From NCBI GenBank assembly GCA_030615605.1, contig JAUWYY010000015.1, forward strand, positions 1-58,414: 58,414 bases of DNA. The letters run 5' to 3'. The position numbers and the translations under genes were made by a program. A model generated the notes under the pieces. That model was given only the letters and a program-made list of their open reading frames with translations. It searched no databases and was not told the DNA's origin. The stretch is from a bacterium (GTDB lineage Bacteria; Armatimonadota; Zipacnadia; Zipacnadales; Zipacnadaceae). Below are positions 27,201 through 35,239 of the stretch, one piece after another; positions within the stretch are counted from its first letter, which is position 1, and each line of letters starts with the position of its first letter.

Positions 27201-27487
27201 CAGTGACGGGGAGTAGTAGGTGCGGGGAGGATCACAGAGAGGTCGCCCAGTGGCTGAAAGGCGACTATCCGAAGCGCGCTGAAACTCGCCCCCGAGTCGC
27301 GGGTTGAACCGGCCCTCACTGGGCCCAAGTAAGTACCGCCGGAATTCCCACCGTTAAAAGGGAGCCGATATCGGAGAAGCCTATGGTCTCCCGTATCGAG
27401 CAAAGCGGGTCGCCAGTGGCGGCCAACTAGAGTGGTACCGCGGATTGCTAAGGCCTTCCGTCTCTTAAGAGATGGGAGGTTTTTTGT
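27201..27487 (+). promoter_or_regulatory. Leucine T-box riboswitch with terminator
   Basis: The leader of leuA. Stem I features are AGTAGTAGG, CAGAGAGG and GGCTGAAAGGCGAC. The specifier loop reads GCTGAAACTCGCCCCCGAG with CTC (27285-27287), a leucine codon, in the specifier position. The T-box sequence AGAGTGGTACCGCGG (27429-27443) carries the bulge that pairs with the tRNA acceptor end. A 12-bp terminator stem CCTTCCGTCTCT/AGAGATGGGAGG (27454-27479) is followed by seven T. Uncharged tRNA-Leu would stabilise the antiterminator and switch leuA on. Confidence 0.95.
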
Positions 27488-27519
27488 TTGTACTGCCAGT
27501 GAAATGTCCCGGCAAGACC

Positions 27520-27544
27520 CGCCTTCGCCAAGGCTACAGCGGAC
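27520..27544. repeat. Small palindromic element CGCCTTCGCC...GCGGAC
   Basis: CGCCTTCGCCAAGGCTACAGCGGAC forms a short interrupted hairpin between the T-box terminator and the leuA ribosome binding site. Its ends resemble those of the element nested in repeats D and F (CGCCTACGC...GCTACGGCGGAC). Similar palindromes are scattered in many environmental genomes. Confidence 0.55.
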
Positions 27545-27597
27545 GGGATGTCGCTCTTACCGGCTTTGAAAAGTCCGTCAATAGGAGGATGTTACAA

Positions 27598-29109
27598 ATG
27601 AGCCGAATAATCAAGATTTTCGACACCACGCTGCGCGACGGGGAGCAGTCGCCCGGCGCCAGCCTGAGCGTGGATGAGAAGATAGCAATAGCCCACCAGC
27701 TAGCCTTACTGAACGTGGATATCATCGAGGCGGGTTTTCCTATCTCGTCGCCGGAGGACTTCGAGGCGGTGCGGCGGGTGGCCCTGGAGGTGGAAGGCCC
27801 GGCCGTTTGCGGGCTGGCCCGGACGATGCCCGAGGACATTGACCGCTGCTGGGAGGCAGTAAAGGACTCAGAGCATCCGCGCATCCATACATTCGTCAGC
27901 ACCTCGAAGATTCATCTGGAAACCACCTTGAAGAAGACGACGGCGGAGGTGCTGGAGATGGCAGCAACGGAGGTGGCCCATGCCCGGGAGCTGTGCGCGG
28001 ATGTGGAATTCTCACCGATGGACGCAACGCGCACGGACCTGGACTATCTGGCCGAGATCGTTCAGGCGACAATCGAAGCCGGTGCCACCACCATCAATAT
28101 CCCGGACACAGTCGGCTACGCTACACCATGGGAGATGCAGGAGACGATTGCCTATCTGTTCGAGCATGTCGCCAACATTGACCAGTGCACCATCAGCGTG
28201 CACTGCCATGACGACCTGGGTATGTCGGTAGCCAATTCGCTGGCAGCAGTCAAGGCCGGCGCCGGTCAGGTCGAATGCACCATCAACGGCATGGGCGAGC
28301 GGGCGGGCAATGCCTCGCTGGAGGAGATCGTGATGGCGCTGGTGACCCGGGGCGCCGAGTTAGACGCCACGACCAACGTCCGCACCCGGCAGATCATCAA
28401 GACTTCGCGGATGGTTTCTAATCTGACTGGCTTTGTCGTTCAGCCGAACAAGGCGATTGTGGGCGAAAATGCCTTCGCCCACGAATCGGGCGTCCACCAA
28501 CACGGCATAATTATGAACCGGCAGACCTACGAGATAATGCGCCCGGAGGATGTGGGCTTAAGCGAAAGTGTGCTGACCCTGGGACGGCGCTCGGGCCGCC
28601 ACGGGCTGCGCCAGCGCCTGGAAGAGCTGGGCTATAAGATCGGTGACGACCAGATTGATGCTATCTACGAACGCTTCCTGGTGATCGCCGACAAGAAGAA
28701 ACAGGTCTACGACGAGGACCTGCAGATGATAATGCACCAAGCAACAGCGCAGGTCCCCGAGGTGTGGGAACTCATTAGCCTGGAGACCACCTCCGGCGGC
28801 ACGCCCACCGCGACCGTGACACTGCGCAAGGAGGGTGAAACATACACCGATGCAGCCACCGGCAACGGCCCAGTGGACGCGGCCTACCAGGCCATCGAGC
28901 GGATCACCGGCGTCAGCCTGGAGCTGGAGGACTACTCGCTGCGCAGCATCAGTATGGGCAAGGATGCTGTAGGCGAGGCCACTGTCAGGGTGCGGCACAA
29001 CGGCCAGGAGACGATTGGCAAGGCGGCCAGCACCGATATAATCGAGGCCAGCGCCCGGGCGTATCTGAACGCCGTAAATCGCCTGCTGGTCAAGGAGAAC
29101 CAGCAATAA
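27598..29109 (+). CDS. leuA: 2-isopropylmalate synthase
   Basis: First committed step of leucine synthesis, condensing acetyl-CoA with 2-oxoisovalerate. The ATG 27598 has AGGAGG 9 nt upstream and gives 503 residues. The TIM-barrel has IFDTTLRDGEQSPGASL (about 5-21), EAGFPISSPEDF, HCHDDLGMSVANSLAAV (metal-binding HCH.D, about 198-215) and TINGMGERAGNA. Residues about 380-503 are the regulatory domain that binds leucine. The leucine T-box upstream supports this call over homocitrate or citramalate synthase. Confidence 0.97.
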   Translation: MSRIIKIFDTTLRDGEQSPGASLSVDEKIAIAHQLALLNVDIIEAGFPISSPEDFEAVRRVALEVEGPAVCGLARTMPEDIDRCWEAVKDSEHPRIHTFVSTSKIHLETTLKKTTAEVLEMAATEVAHARELCADVEFSPMDATRTDLDYLAEIVQATIEAGATTINIPDTVGYATPWEMQETIAYLFEHVANIDQCTISVHCHDDLGMSVANSLAAVKAGAGQVECTINGMGERAGNASLEEIVMALVTRGAELDATTNVRTRQIIKTSRMVSNLTGFVVQPNKAIVGENAFAHESGVHQHGIIMNRQTYEIMRPEDVGLSESVLTLGRRSGRHGLRQRLEELGYKIGDDQIDAIYERFLVIADKKKQVYDEDLQMIMHQATAQVPEVWELISLETTSGGTPTATVTLRKEGETYTDAATGNGPVDAAYQAIERITGVSLELEDYSLRSISMGKDAVGEATVRVRHNGQETIGKAASTDIIEASARAYLNAVNRLLVKENQQ

Positions 29110-29123
29110 CCAGCCGCAGCAGA

Positions 29124-29250
29124 AGTAATTTGTAAACGGATTTTGCGGAAAACCCGCTTTTTGAAAAAAGCCGGTTTTCCGCACCTTTCCCGCCTACGCT
29201 GCACAAGTGCAGCTACGGCGGACAAGCCGGCAAAAACTTCTAACAGTGAG
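29124..29250 (+). repeat. Dispersed intergenic repeat, copy D (with nested palindrome)
   Basis: The left hairpin is complete (GCGGAAAACC / GGTTTTCCGC), starting 15 nt after the leuA stop. About 36 nt (29190-29226, with GCTGCAC-AA-GTGCAGC) is inserted between GCACCTTTCC and CCGGCAAAAACTTC. The copy then loses similarity at about 29250, so the right end is missing. The remainder to murC (29438) shows no further gene. Confidence 0.9.
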
Positions 29251-29437
29251 TAAGAAGCCGCCTAAGCCGGCATACCGGTAAGTGCAAGAAGCTATGCGTT
29301 GGCGCTTATCCAGTGGACGGCACTTTGCTACCCTCTGGCACACGTCTACTCTCCTGCTGCTTGGATAGTAGAGCTTATCGTTGACCTTGTCCCAGAGACT
29401 TGCCAAAAGTTCGGGTATATCGTAGAATACCGATGCT

Positions 29438-30838
29438 ATGACGGAGGCCGGCCCGCCCACAAGCCACCTGGAACTGCAACCTGGTCAACATGTGCACTTC
29501 ATCGGCATCGGCGGCGTGTCAATGAGCGGCCTGGCGCTGGCACTACACGAAAAGGGGTTCTGCGTCAGCGGTTCGGATAAGCGCGAGTCGGAAATAGTCA
29601 AACGGCTGCGAGAAAATGACGTTGAAGTCGCCCTGGGGCACGCAGCGAAGAATATCGGCGATGCCCAGGTCATCGTCTATACTACCGCCATTAGCGAAGA
29701 TGACCCCGAACTCGTGGCGGCCCGCGCCACCGGTCGGCCGGTTGTACACCGTGCCGAGCTAATCAGCTATCTGCTGGGTCAAGAGCGTCGTATTGCGGTG
29801 GCCGGTACGCACGGCAAGACAACCGTCACAGCGATGATCGGTACGATCTTCGTTGAGCTGGGCTACGATCCGACGGTCTTCGTGGGCGGTCACTGGCTGG
29901 ACATTGACAGCAACTTCCGGCTGGGGAACGGCGACTGGGCGATATTTGAAGCCTGCGAAAGTGACAGCTCGTTTTGGGTTTACGCGGGCTGCTCCCAAGT
30001 TTTGACCAGCATAGAGCCGGATCATTTGGACAGCTACGGCAATTTCGCGGAGCTACGCCGCAGCTTTGCCCAGTTCGTATCACTGGCAGATCCCCAGGGC
30101 TTTATCGCGTACTACGGCGAGAGCGCAACGGTGGTCGAGGCGGTGGCTGACAGTTCAGCAGAACCGATCTCCTACGGTTTAAGCCCGGAGTTAGACATCA
30201 CCGCTACCGACATAACTGCCACGGCGCAGGGCACGGAGTTCACTCCCATCGTCTTCGGCGAGACTCTATCGCCAGTTAGCCTGCGAATGGTCGGGCGTCA
30301 CAATGTTCTCAATGCCCTGGCGGCGCTGGCTGCGGCCTGTGGCTCGGGCTTGCCAGTCGAGCGGGCCGCTGGTGCGCTGGGGCAGTTCACGGGTATCAAG
30401 CGCCGGTTTGAACAGATCGGCCAGGTGGACGGCTACCGAGTTGTTGACGACTACGCTCACCACCCCACCGAGATCCAGGCAACTCTGCAGGCCGCCCGTG
30501 AGCACTTCGCCACGCGCACAGTAGCAGTGTTCCAGCCTCACCTGTACAGCCGGACCGAGTATCTGATGGACGAATTCGTCGAGTCATTCGACGATGCGGA
30601 CATCATTGCGATAGCCCAGACATACGCAGCTCGCGAGCAGCCCCGGGAGGACGTCAGCGGGCAGCAGTTGTGTGAGCGCATTCGCAGCCGACACCCCGAC
30701 CGGCAGGTCGCTTATCTGCCGACATTGGACGATGTTGTGGCGTTCCTGAAGCACCAGGCAACCAGCGGCGATCTGGTGATAACCATCGGCGCCGGCGATA
30801 TTCACCGCGCTGCCGAACAATTAGTAAACGACGCGTGA
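29438..30838 (+). CDS. murC: UDP-N-acetylmuramate-L-alanine ligase
   Basis: Adds L-alanine to UDP-MurNAc in the cytoplasm. The 466-residue product has the UDP-binding VHFIGIGGVSMSGLA (about 19-33), the ATP loop VAGTHGKTT (about 121), EACESDSSF, TSIEPDHLDSYG (catalytic His), GVKRRFE-like GIKRRFE (about 322) and VVDDYAHHPTEI. There is no Shine-Dalgarno before the ATG. A weak TTGCCA/TAGAAT promoter with 17-nt spacing ends nine bases upstream, so the mRNA may be leaderless. It opens a division cluster with ftsQ, a small membrane gene and ftsA; ddl and murG are absent here. Confidence 0.96.
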   Translation: MTEAGPPTSHLELQPGQHVHFIGIGGVSMSGLALALHEKGFCVSGSDKRESEIVKRLRENDVEVALGHAAKNIGDAQVIVYTTAISEDDPELVAARATGRPVVHRAELISYLLGQERRIAVAGTHGKTTVTAMIGTIFVELGYDPTVFVGGHWLDIDSNFRLGNGDWAIFEACESDSSFWVYAGCSQVLTSIEPDHLDSYGNFAELRRSFAQFVSLADPQGFIAYYGESATVVEAVADSSAEPISYGLSPELDITATDITATAQGTEFTPIVFGETLSPVSLRMVGRHNVLNALAALAAACGSGLPVERAAGALGQFTGIKRRFEQIGQVDGYRVVDDYAHHPTEIQATLQAAREHFATRTVAVFQPHLYSRTEYLMDEFVESFDDADIIAIAQTYAAREQPREDVSGQQLCERIRSRHPDRQVAYLPTLDDVVAFLKHQATSGDLVITIGAGDIHRAAEQLVNDA

Positions 30839-30885
30839 CCTGAACAACAGGCGCACCAGCAATCGTATCATACGCCACTGCAAGG

Positions 30886-31647
30886 GTGTGTCACGCGATT
30901 CGTCACTCAGTCCAGAGGCAATCAGGACGAGCAAGCCGATATCTACGGGCGGCCCAACTGCTGGCATTGACAGTGGCAGCCAGTTTCGGGTATGGGCTGG
31001 CAGTCTCCCCTTATTTTGCCATCCGCGATGTCCAAATACGCGCGCCGGACAGCGCCCTGGCCAAACTAGCCCTGGCGGGCACCGAAGTACCCAGCGGGGC
31101 GAGCACGCTTCTGTACCCGGTTCAACGGATCGCCGAGCAGCTTGAGGACTACCCCCAGATCAAGCAAGCCTCCATCGAGCGCGCTTTGCCCGACCGGCTG
31201 GTAGTACATATTGAGCGCCGACACCCCGTGGCAGCAATTAAGACCGACGAACAATGGGCATTGGTTGATGAGGAGGGTATCTGCGTGGCCACTACCACGA
31301 CGCTTCCCGGGTCATTGATCCACTTCTATGGACTGGCGAACAACCCCCTGAAGCCAGGAGAGCAACTGAACGGTGGCGAGCTGAAGCTGCTGAGTGAGGC
31401 GCTGGCTGGTCTGGAAGGCTGCTCGGCTACCGAGGGGCTGGTGATGGACTTTACCGACCGCCATCTAGTCCAGATCTACTCGCCGACGGGGGTGCTGGGT
31501 AAGCTGGGTAGCCCGGATAACCTGAAGCGCAAGATAATGATGTTCCTGGCAATAATGCAGCAGATAGAGGAAAAGGGGCGCCAGGCAGCGTATATTGATG
31601 TTAGAATTATGGACCAACCAGTTTGGAAACCGCGGGTGAACTCCTGA
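30886..31647 (+). CDS. ftsQ: Cell division protein FtsQ/DivIB
   Basis: A bitopic division protein that links FtsB/FtsL and the septal wall machinery. The 253-residue product has a basic N-terminus, one membrane helix (about 23-43, AQLLALTVAASFGYGLAV), then a POTRA domain starting PYFAIRDVQIR with IKQASIERALPDRLVVHIERRHPVA (shortened motif VVHIERRHP), and a beta domain containing EEGICVAT, ALVDEEG-like and AAYIDVRIMDQPVWKP at the end. The GTG start is preceded by a weak AAGGG. Position between murC and ftsA is as in many bacteria. Confidence 0.9.
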   Translation: MCHAIRHSVQRQSGRASRYLRAAQLLALTVAASFGYGLAVSPYFAIRDVQIRAPDSALAKLALAGTEVPSGASTLLYPVQRIAEQLEDYPQIKQASIERALPDRLVVHIERRHPVAAIKTDEQWALVDEEGICVATTTTLPGSLIHFYGLANNPLKPGEQLNGGELKLLSEALAGLEGCSATEGLVMDFTDRHLVQIYSPTGVLGKLGSPDNLKRKIMMFLAIMQQIEEKGRQAAYIDVRIMDQPVWKPRVNS

Positions 31648-31710
31648 AACCGGACAGGGCCAGTTGACAGGTGCATGTGCTATGCTTATCGAAAGGAGGT
31701 GTCTCGATCA

Positions 31711-32049
31711 ATGGCACGCGAAGATGCCAGCCTAACACAAGGCGATAGCGCGGACCGCTCCGCCCAAAGTCTGGATTTCGTTGAGATTCTGTCGCCGCTG
31801 TTTGAGAGTTGCGTCATAGGGTTCTGCGCTGCCCTAGCCATATTCGGAATCGGGCTCCTCGGCTATTTCTATGTCAAGGCGCCAGCGGGCGCGTGGGCCT
31901 ACCAGCTTTTTGGGATGGACCGCGAGGTATACCTGACCATGGCCGTTGCTAGCCTGGGATTGATGAAGATAGGCATAAAGTGGCTTATCGTCATCTGCAT
32001 CATCATCGGGGTATGGCAGGCAAAGCTGGCACGGCTTACGGCGCGCTAG
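31711..32049 (+). CDS. Small two-span membrane protein between ftsQ and ftsA
   Basis: A 112-residue protein with AAGGAGGTG upstream of ATG 31711 (an in-frame ATG at 31675 is less well placed). After about 30 hydrophilic residues come two membrane helices, about 34-56 (CVIGFCAALAIFGIGLLGYF) and about 86-104 (IKWLIVICIIIGVWQA), with a short loop containing AWAYQLFGMDREVYLT. It sits 63 nt after ftsQ and 70 nt before ftsA in the same direction. No known division protein has this pattern to my knowledge, so a division or envelope role is inferred from context only. Confidence 0.72.
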   Translation: MAREDASLTQGDSADRSAQSLDFVEILSPLFESCVIGFCAALAIFGIGLLGYFYVKAPAGAWAYQLFGMDREVYLTMAVASLGLMKIGIKWLIVICIIIGVWQAKLARLTAR

Positions 32050-32119
32050 AACGTGGCATGGCGTGCGGCGGCCCGCGCCTGGGCACTGAGGCAGAGGGGT
32101 TTAGCGAGGTTAACCAGTC

Positions 32120-33382
32120 ATGACCGACCGCAGCTACGTAGCCAGCATAGACGTAGGCACGACCAAGATCTGCACAATAGTTGCTCGCGTCGCCGACAGC
32201 GGGCTGCTCGATATTCTGGGGGTTGGCCTGCAGCCCTCGCGCGGGCTGCGCGAGGGAGTCGTCGTTGACCACGCCCACGCGGTCGAGTCGGTGCAGCAAT
32301 CGGTGAGCGAAGCCGAGCAGATGGCGCAACTGCCCATCGGCGGCGCCTACGTAGGTGTGACGGGTGCGCACATCAAATCGCGGAACGTGACCGGACGGGT
32401 GCGGGTGGCATCCGGGGACGAGATAACCAGCGAAGACGTCGAGCAGGCCATCCAGAGCGCCTGCGACAATGTTGCTTTGCCCCACGATCGGGAGATAATT
32501 CATACCCTGGTGCGAGACTTTGCCATTGACGGCCAACGTGGTGTGAAGCGCCCGCTGGGCATGCACGCCTCGCGGCTGGATGCCAACATTCACGTAGTTA
32601 GTGCTGCGGCCGGGGCGTTGCGCAATGTGGCGGTCGCCGTGGAAGAAGCCGGCGTCGAAGTGCAAAAGCAAGTCCTGGAGCCGGTGGCGACCAGCCTGGC
32701 AGTGCTGGCCGAAGATGAGTCCGACCTGGGGGTGGTGCTGATGGATATTGGCGGGGGGACAACCGACCTGGCTGTCTTTGCCAGCGGAGCCATAGCCCAC
32801 AGCGGAGCCATACCTGTTGCGGGCAACCAGATCACCGGCGACATCGCCAAACTACTGCGTATCTCCTACGAGCAGGCCGAAGAAGTCAAGAAGCAATTCG
32901 GCACCGCCTTTGTGGATATGATGGATGACGATGATACGGTGGTGGTCGAGGAGATCGGCACCCGTGAGCAAGTGCGCGTGCCCCGCGCACTGATCGCTGA
33001 CATAATTCAAGCTCGGCTGGTCGAGATATTCCAACTAACTATCGAAAATCTGCAGCAGGCCGCTATGTACGATACGGTCACCAGCGGGGTAGTGCTCACC
33101 GGAGGTGGCTCGCAGCTTCCCGGCACCCTGGAGATGGCCTCCGAAATTATGGAGAACACTCCGGTGCGCATAGGCAGTGCCCGTGGGGTGGGACGGGGGG
33201 CCAACCGAGTTGCCAGCCCTATTTTTGCCACCGGCGTCGGCCTGGCCCTGTATGCGGCCGAGGAAGGCGCCGACGCCAGTCCGCCCTCAACTCCCTCCTA
33301 CCTCGAATGGGTAGAGAAAGCCCGCTCGTGGTGGCGCACCCGCGTCCAGCCTCGAATTTCCCATTATTTGCCTGAGTTTTAG
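32120..33382 (+). CDS. ftsA: Cell division protein FtsA
   Basis: The actin-like ATPase that tethers FtsZ to the membrane. The 420-residue product has YVASIDVGTTKICTIVA (phosphate 1 loop, about 5-21), ITGAHIKSRNVTG-like GAHIKSRNVTG in the 1C domain, VVLMDIGGGTTDLAVF (phosphate 2, about 206-221) and SGVVLTGGGSQLPG (adenosine loop). A C-terminal amphipathic helix, KARSWWRTRVQPRISHYLPEF-like (about 400-420), may bind the membrane. Unusually, ftsZ does not follow; repeat E begins two bases after the stop. Confidence 0.95.
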   Translation: MTDRSYVASIDVGTTKICTIVARVADSGLLDILGVGLQPSRGLREGVVVDHAHAVESVQQSVSEAEQMAQLPIGGAYVGVTGAHIKSRNVTGRVRVASGDEITSEDVEQAIQSACDNVALPHDREIIHTLVRDFAIDGQRGVKRPLGMHASRLDANIHVVSAAAGALRNVAVAVEEAGVEVQKQVLEPVATSLAVLAEDESDLGVVLMDIGGGTTDLAVFASGAIAHSGAIPVAGNQITGDIAKLLRISYEQAEEVKKQFGTAFVDMMDDDDTVVVEEIGTREQVRVPRALIADIIQARLVEIFQLTIENLQQAAMYDTVTSGVVLTGGGSQLPGTLEMASEIMENTPVRIGSARGVGRGANRVASPIFATGVGLALYAAEEGADASPPSTPSYLEWVEKARSWWRTRVQPRISHYLPEF

Positions 33383-33383
33383 C

Positions 33384-33596
33384 CCACAAATTTCATAAAC
33401 GGATTTCGCGGAAAACCCGCTTTTTGAAAAAAGCCGGTTTTCCGCACCTTTCCGGCAAAAACTTCAAAAGTGGAACAGTACGGCAGATAGTATACTGTTG
33501 TCCCTCACACGGGACCAATGGTCTCCATTACGACTCACCTTGCAACCGGCTTTGAGACCACAAAACATATCTGTATTTCGGTTTATGAATAATCCG
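33384..33596 (+). repeat. Dispersed intergenic repeat, copy E
   Basis: A full copy, two bases after ftsA. It has CACAAATTTCATAAACGGA, the 10-bp arms (with a C in place of T just before), TTTTTGAAAAAAG, GGCAAAAACTTCAAAAGTGG, the ACAGTA/TACTGT pair and the right end GGTTTATGAATAATCCGG. On the plus strand it could terminate ftsA transcription. The following 33597-33761 holds no gene. Confidence 0.93.
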
Positions 33597-33761
33597 GATT
33601 ATCAGGATCCGGTCCCCGCAATTCGCCGATTTCTTTGCTCAGCAGAAACTTCCACCAGCAACGATTGTCTATAGTAGTGAATTAGACGTCAACTGCTTGA
33701 TTCACATTCGCCCGAGGACTGCTGTCCCAAGCAGTCAAACAATTCGCAAAGGCACAGGATA

Positions 33762-34856
33762 ATGCTAGAGTGCCCCGAACCAGAAAAGATTCAGGCGTAC
33801 GTGGACGGAGAGCTGCCGGGCAGCGAAGCGGTACAGATGGCCGAGCATATCGGCCGCTGCCCGCGCTGCGAGGCGGTTCATCGCTGGCTGGCGCTGATTT
33901 CATCTAACCTGTCGGCCCAACCCCGGCCGCAACCAGCCCCGGAACTAGTAGAAGCGATTCACGGAGCAGTTGACGTGGCGGAACCGGTCGCGCAGATATT
34001 GTGTAGTGATGCACAAAGCTTGATTTCTGCCCACCTGGACAGGGAGTTGACCGCCCAAGAGCAGTCACCAATGTGGCGGCATCTTTTCACCTGCCAGATA
34101 TGCTATCAGCAGCTCATCCAAACGCAACAGATTACTAAGGCGCTGCGGCGTGCTCAACCGATCACGCTGCCGACAGGTCTGGCGGCTCGTGTCCATAATG
34201 CAGTCCAGGCCGAGATCGCCCGGCGCGCAGTCGGAGTCATCTCCCTGCTGCGCTGGAGGATCTCAAAGCGGGCGGGCGGTGCGACTGTCGCCGCTGCTGC
34301 GGCCCTGCTCATCGGGCTACTGCTGATACCACAACAGCCGGTACCCAAAGCGCCCGAATTGGCCCGGCTACCAGCGGAGGTCAGCGAGCAGGCTGAAGCT
34401 CCCGCCACCTCAGTCAAACCAGCCGATGTTGAGAAGCCAGCAGAAGTATTGAAAGCGGATCGGGCCCCCGCAAGGGAAACCGCTGTCCGGGTGGCTAGTA
34501 GGAGCCGGCCAGCCCCGGCTCCCCGTGAGAGAACCGGCACCGCGATAAGTTCAGGGCTGACGTCAACAGATGGCGAGGGTCCCCAGCCTGTCTCCCCCAT
34601 TGCTCCACCCACAAGTACTGATGAGGGGCCAATTCTGGCGCTATATCAGCCCGGCGCAACTCCTGCACCGCCGACTGCTGAAGGGGAGCCTCCAGGAATA
34701 AGATATACTCCAGTTGCACAAGCGGGCGAGAGTATCTACGCAAATCTCGAACCAGTCGCGAAGGGTCGGCTCGACGCCGCCAGAGAAGGGGTCGACGAGC
34801 TGGTTGCGATGAACGCGGGCTACTCGAGGCAACCGGGACTGGAGATAGTGCACTAG
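33762..34856 (+). CDS. Anti-sigma-like membrane protein with two zinc-finger domains
   Basis: A 364-residue protein. It has two zf-HC2-like modules: YVDGELPGSEAVQMAEHIGRCPRC (key HIGRCPRC, about 27-34) and AHLDRELT...HLFTCQICY (HLFTCQIC, about 108-115). A single membrane helix follows at about 175-193 (ATVAAAAALLIGLLL), then a long, disordered proline/alanine-rich extracytoplasmic tail of about 170 residues. This is the topology of membrane anti-sigma factors. No sigma factor gene is adjacent, so its partner, if any, is elsewhere (the orphan factor at 14182-14772 is one possibility). Confidence 0.8.
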   Translation: MLECPEPEKIQAYVDGELPGSEAVQMAEHIGRCPRCEAVHRWLALISSNLSAQPRPQPAPELVEAIHGAVDVAEPVAQILCSDAQSLISAHLDRELTAQEQSPMWRHLFTCQICYQQLIQTQQITKALRRAQPITLPTGLAARVHNAVQAEIARRAVGVISLLRWRISKRAGGATVAAAAALLIGLLLIPQQPVPKAPELARLPAEVSEQAEAPATSVKPADVEKPAEVLKADRAPARETAVRVASRSRPAPAPRERTGTAISSGLTSTDGEGPQPVSPIAPPTSTDEGPILALYQPGATPAPPTAEGEPPGIRYTPVAQAGESIYANLEPVAKGRLDAAREGVDELVAMNAGYSRQPGLEIVH

Positions 34857-35239
34857 TCCTGGCCCAGGTGCGCCTGGCTTTATCCGCTCCACACTCCGTA
34901 GACAGTCTACTCCTCGCGTTCATCTACCACTAGGACGGCCTTACCCTCGCCGGCAGGCAGCGGACCTGGCTCTACCCGCATCACGCGCGGCCGAAAGAGA
35001 ATCTTGGCCTGTAGTTCGCACTTATCTGATTACGAAGCGCCTCTCCCAGGCCTGGGCAACTACCCCGGCCAATATTGGCGGCGTCCATATTGGCCAACGC
35101 CCGCAGCAGGCTGACGATTTGCTCCGAATTTTTCTAAATAGTTCCCAGCACAACAGAAGGAAACTTGGCACTCCAGCACGAACTGATATATGCGCGAGAT
35201 CCGCTGAACTGCACAGCTTGACAGGGGACGCAGAGGCCA
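34857..35239. other. Gene-free gap with a possible decayed coding fragment
   Basis: A weak hairpin (CCAGGTGCGCCTGG) follows the preceding stop. On the minus strand 34907-35026 an open stretch without a start reads KCELQAKILFRPRVMRVEPG and on to AVLVVDEREE before a stop; the text looks protein-like and could be the end of a lost gene, but I do not recognise the family. No complete gene is seen. Confidence 0.3.

Noticed and set aside
28932..29225. Minus-strand frame through repeat D, and similar ones in F and G, sharing KPAFFKKRVFRK-type text
   Set aside because: The similarity comes from the DNA repeat itself; frames are broken differently in each copy and have no starts of their own.
32036..32800. 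254-residue minus-strand frame opposite ftsA
   Set aside because: It is the mirror of a well-conserved ftsA and is explained by codon bias.
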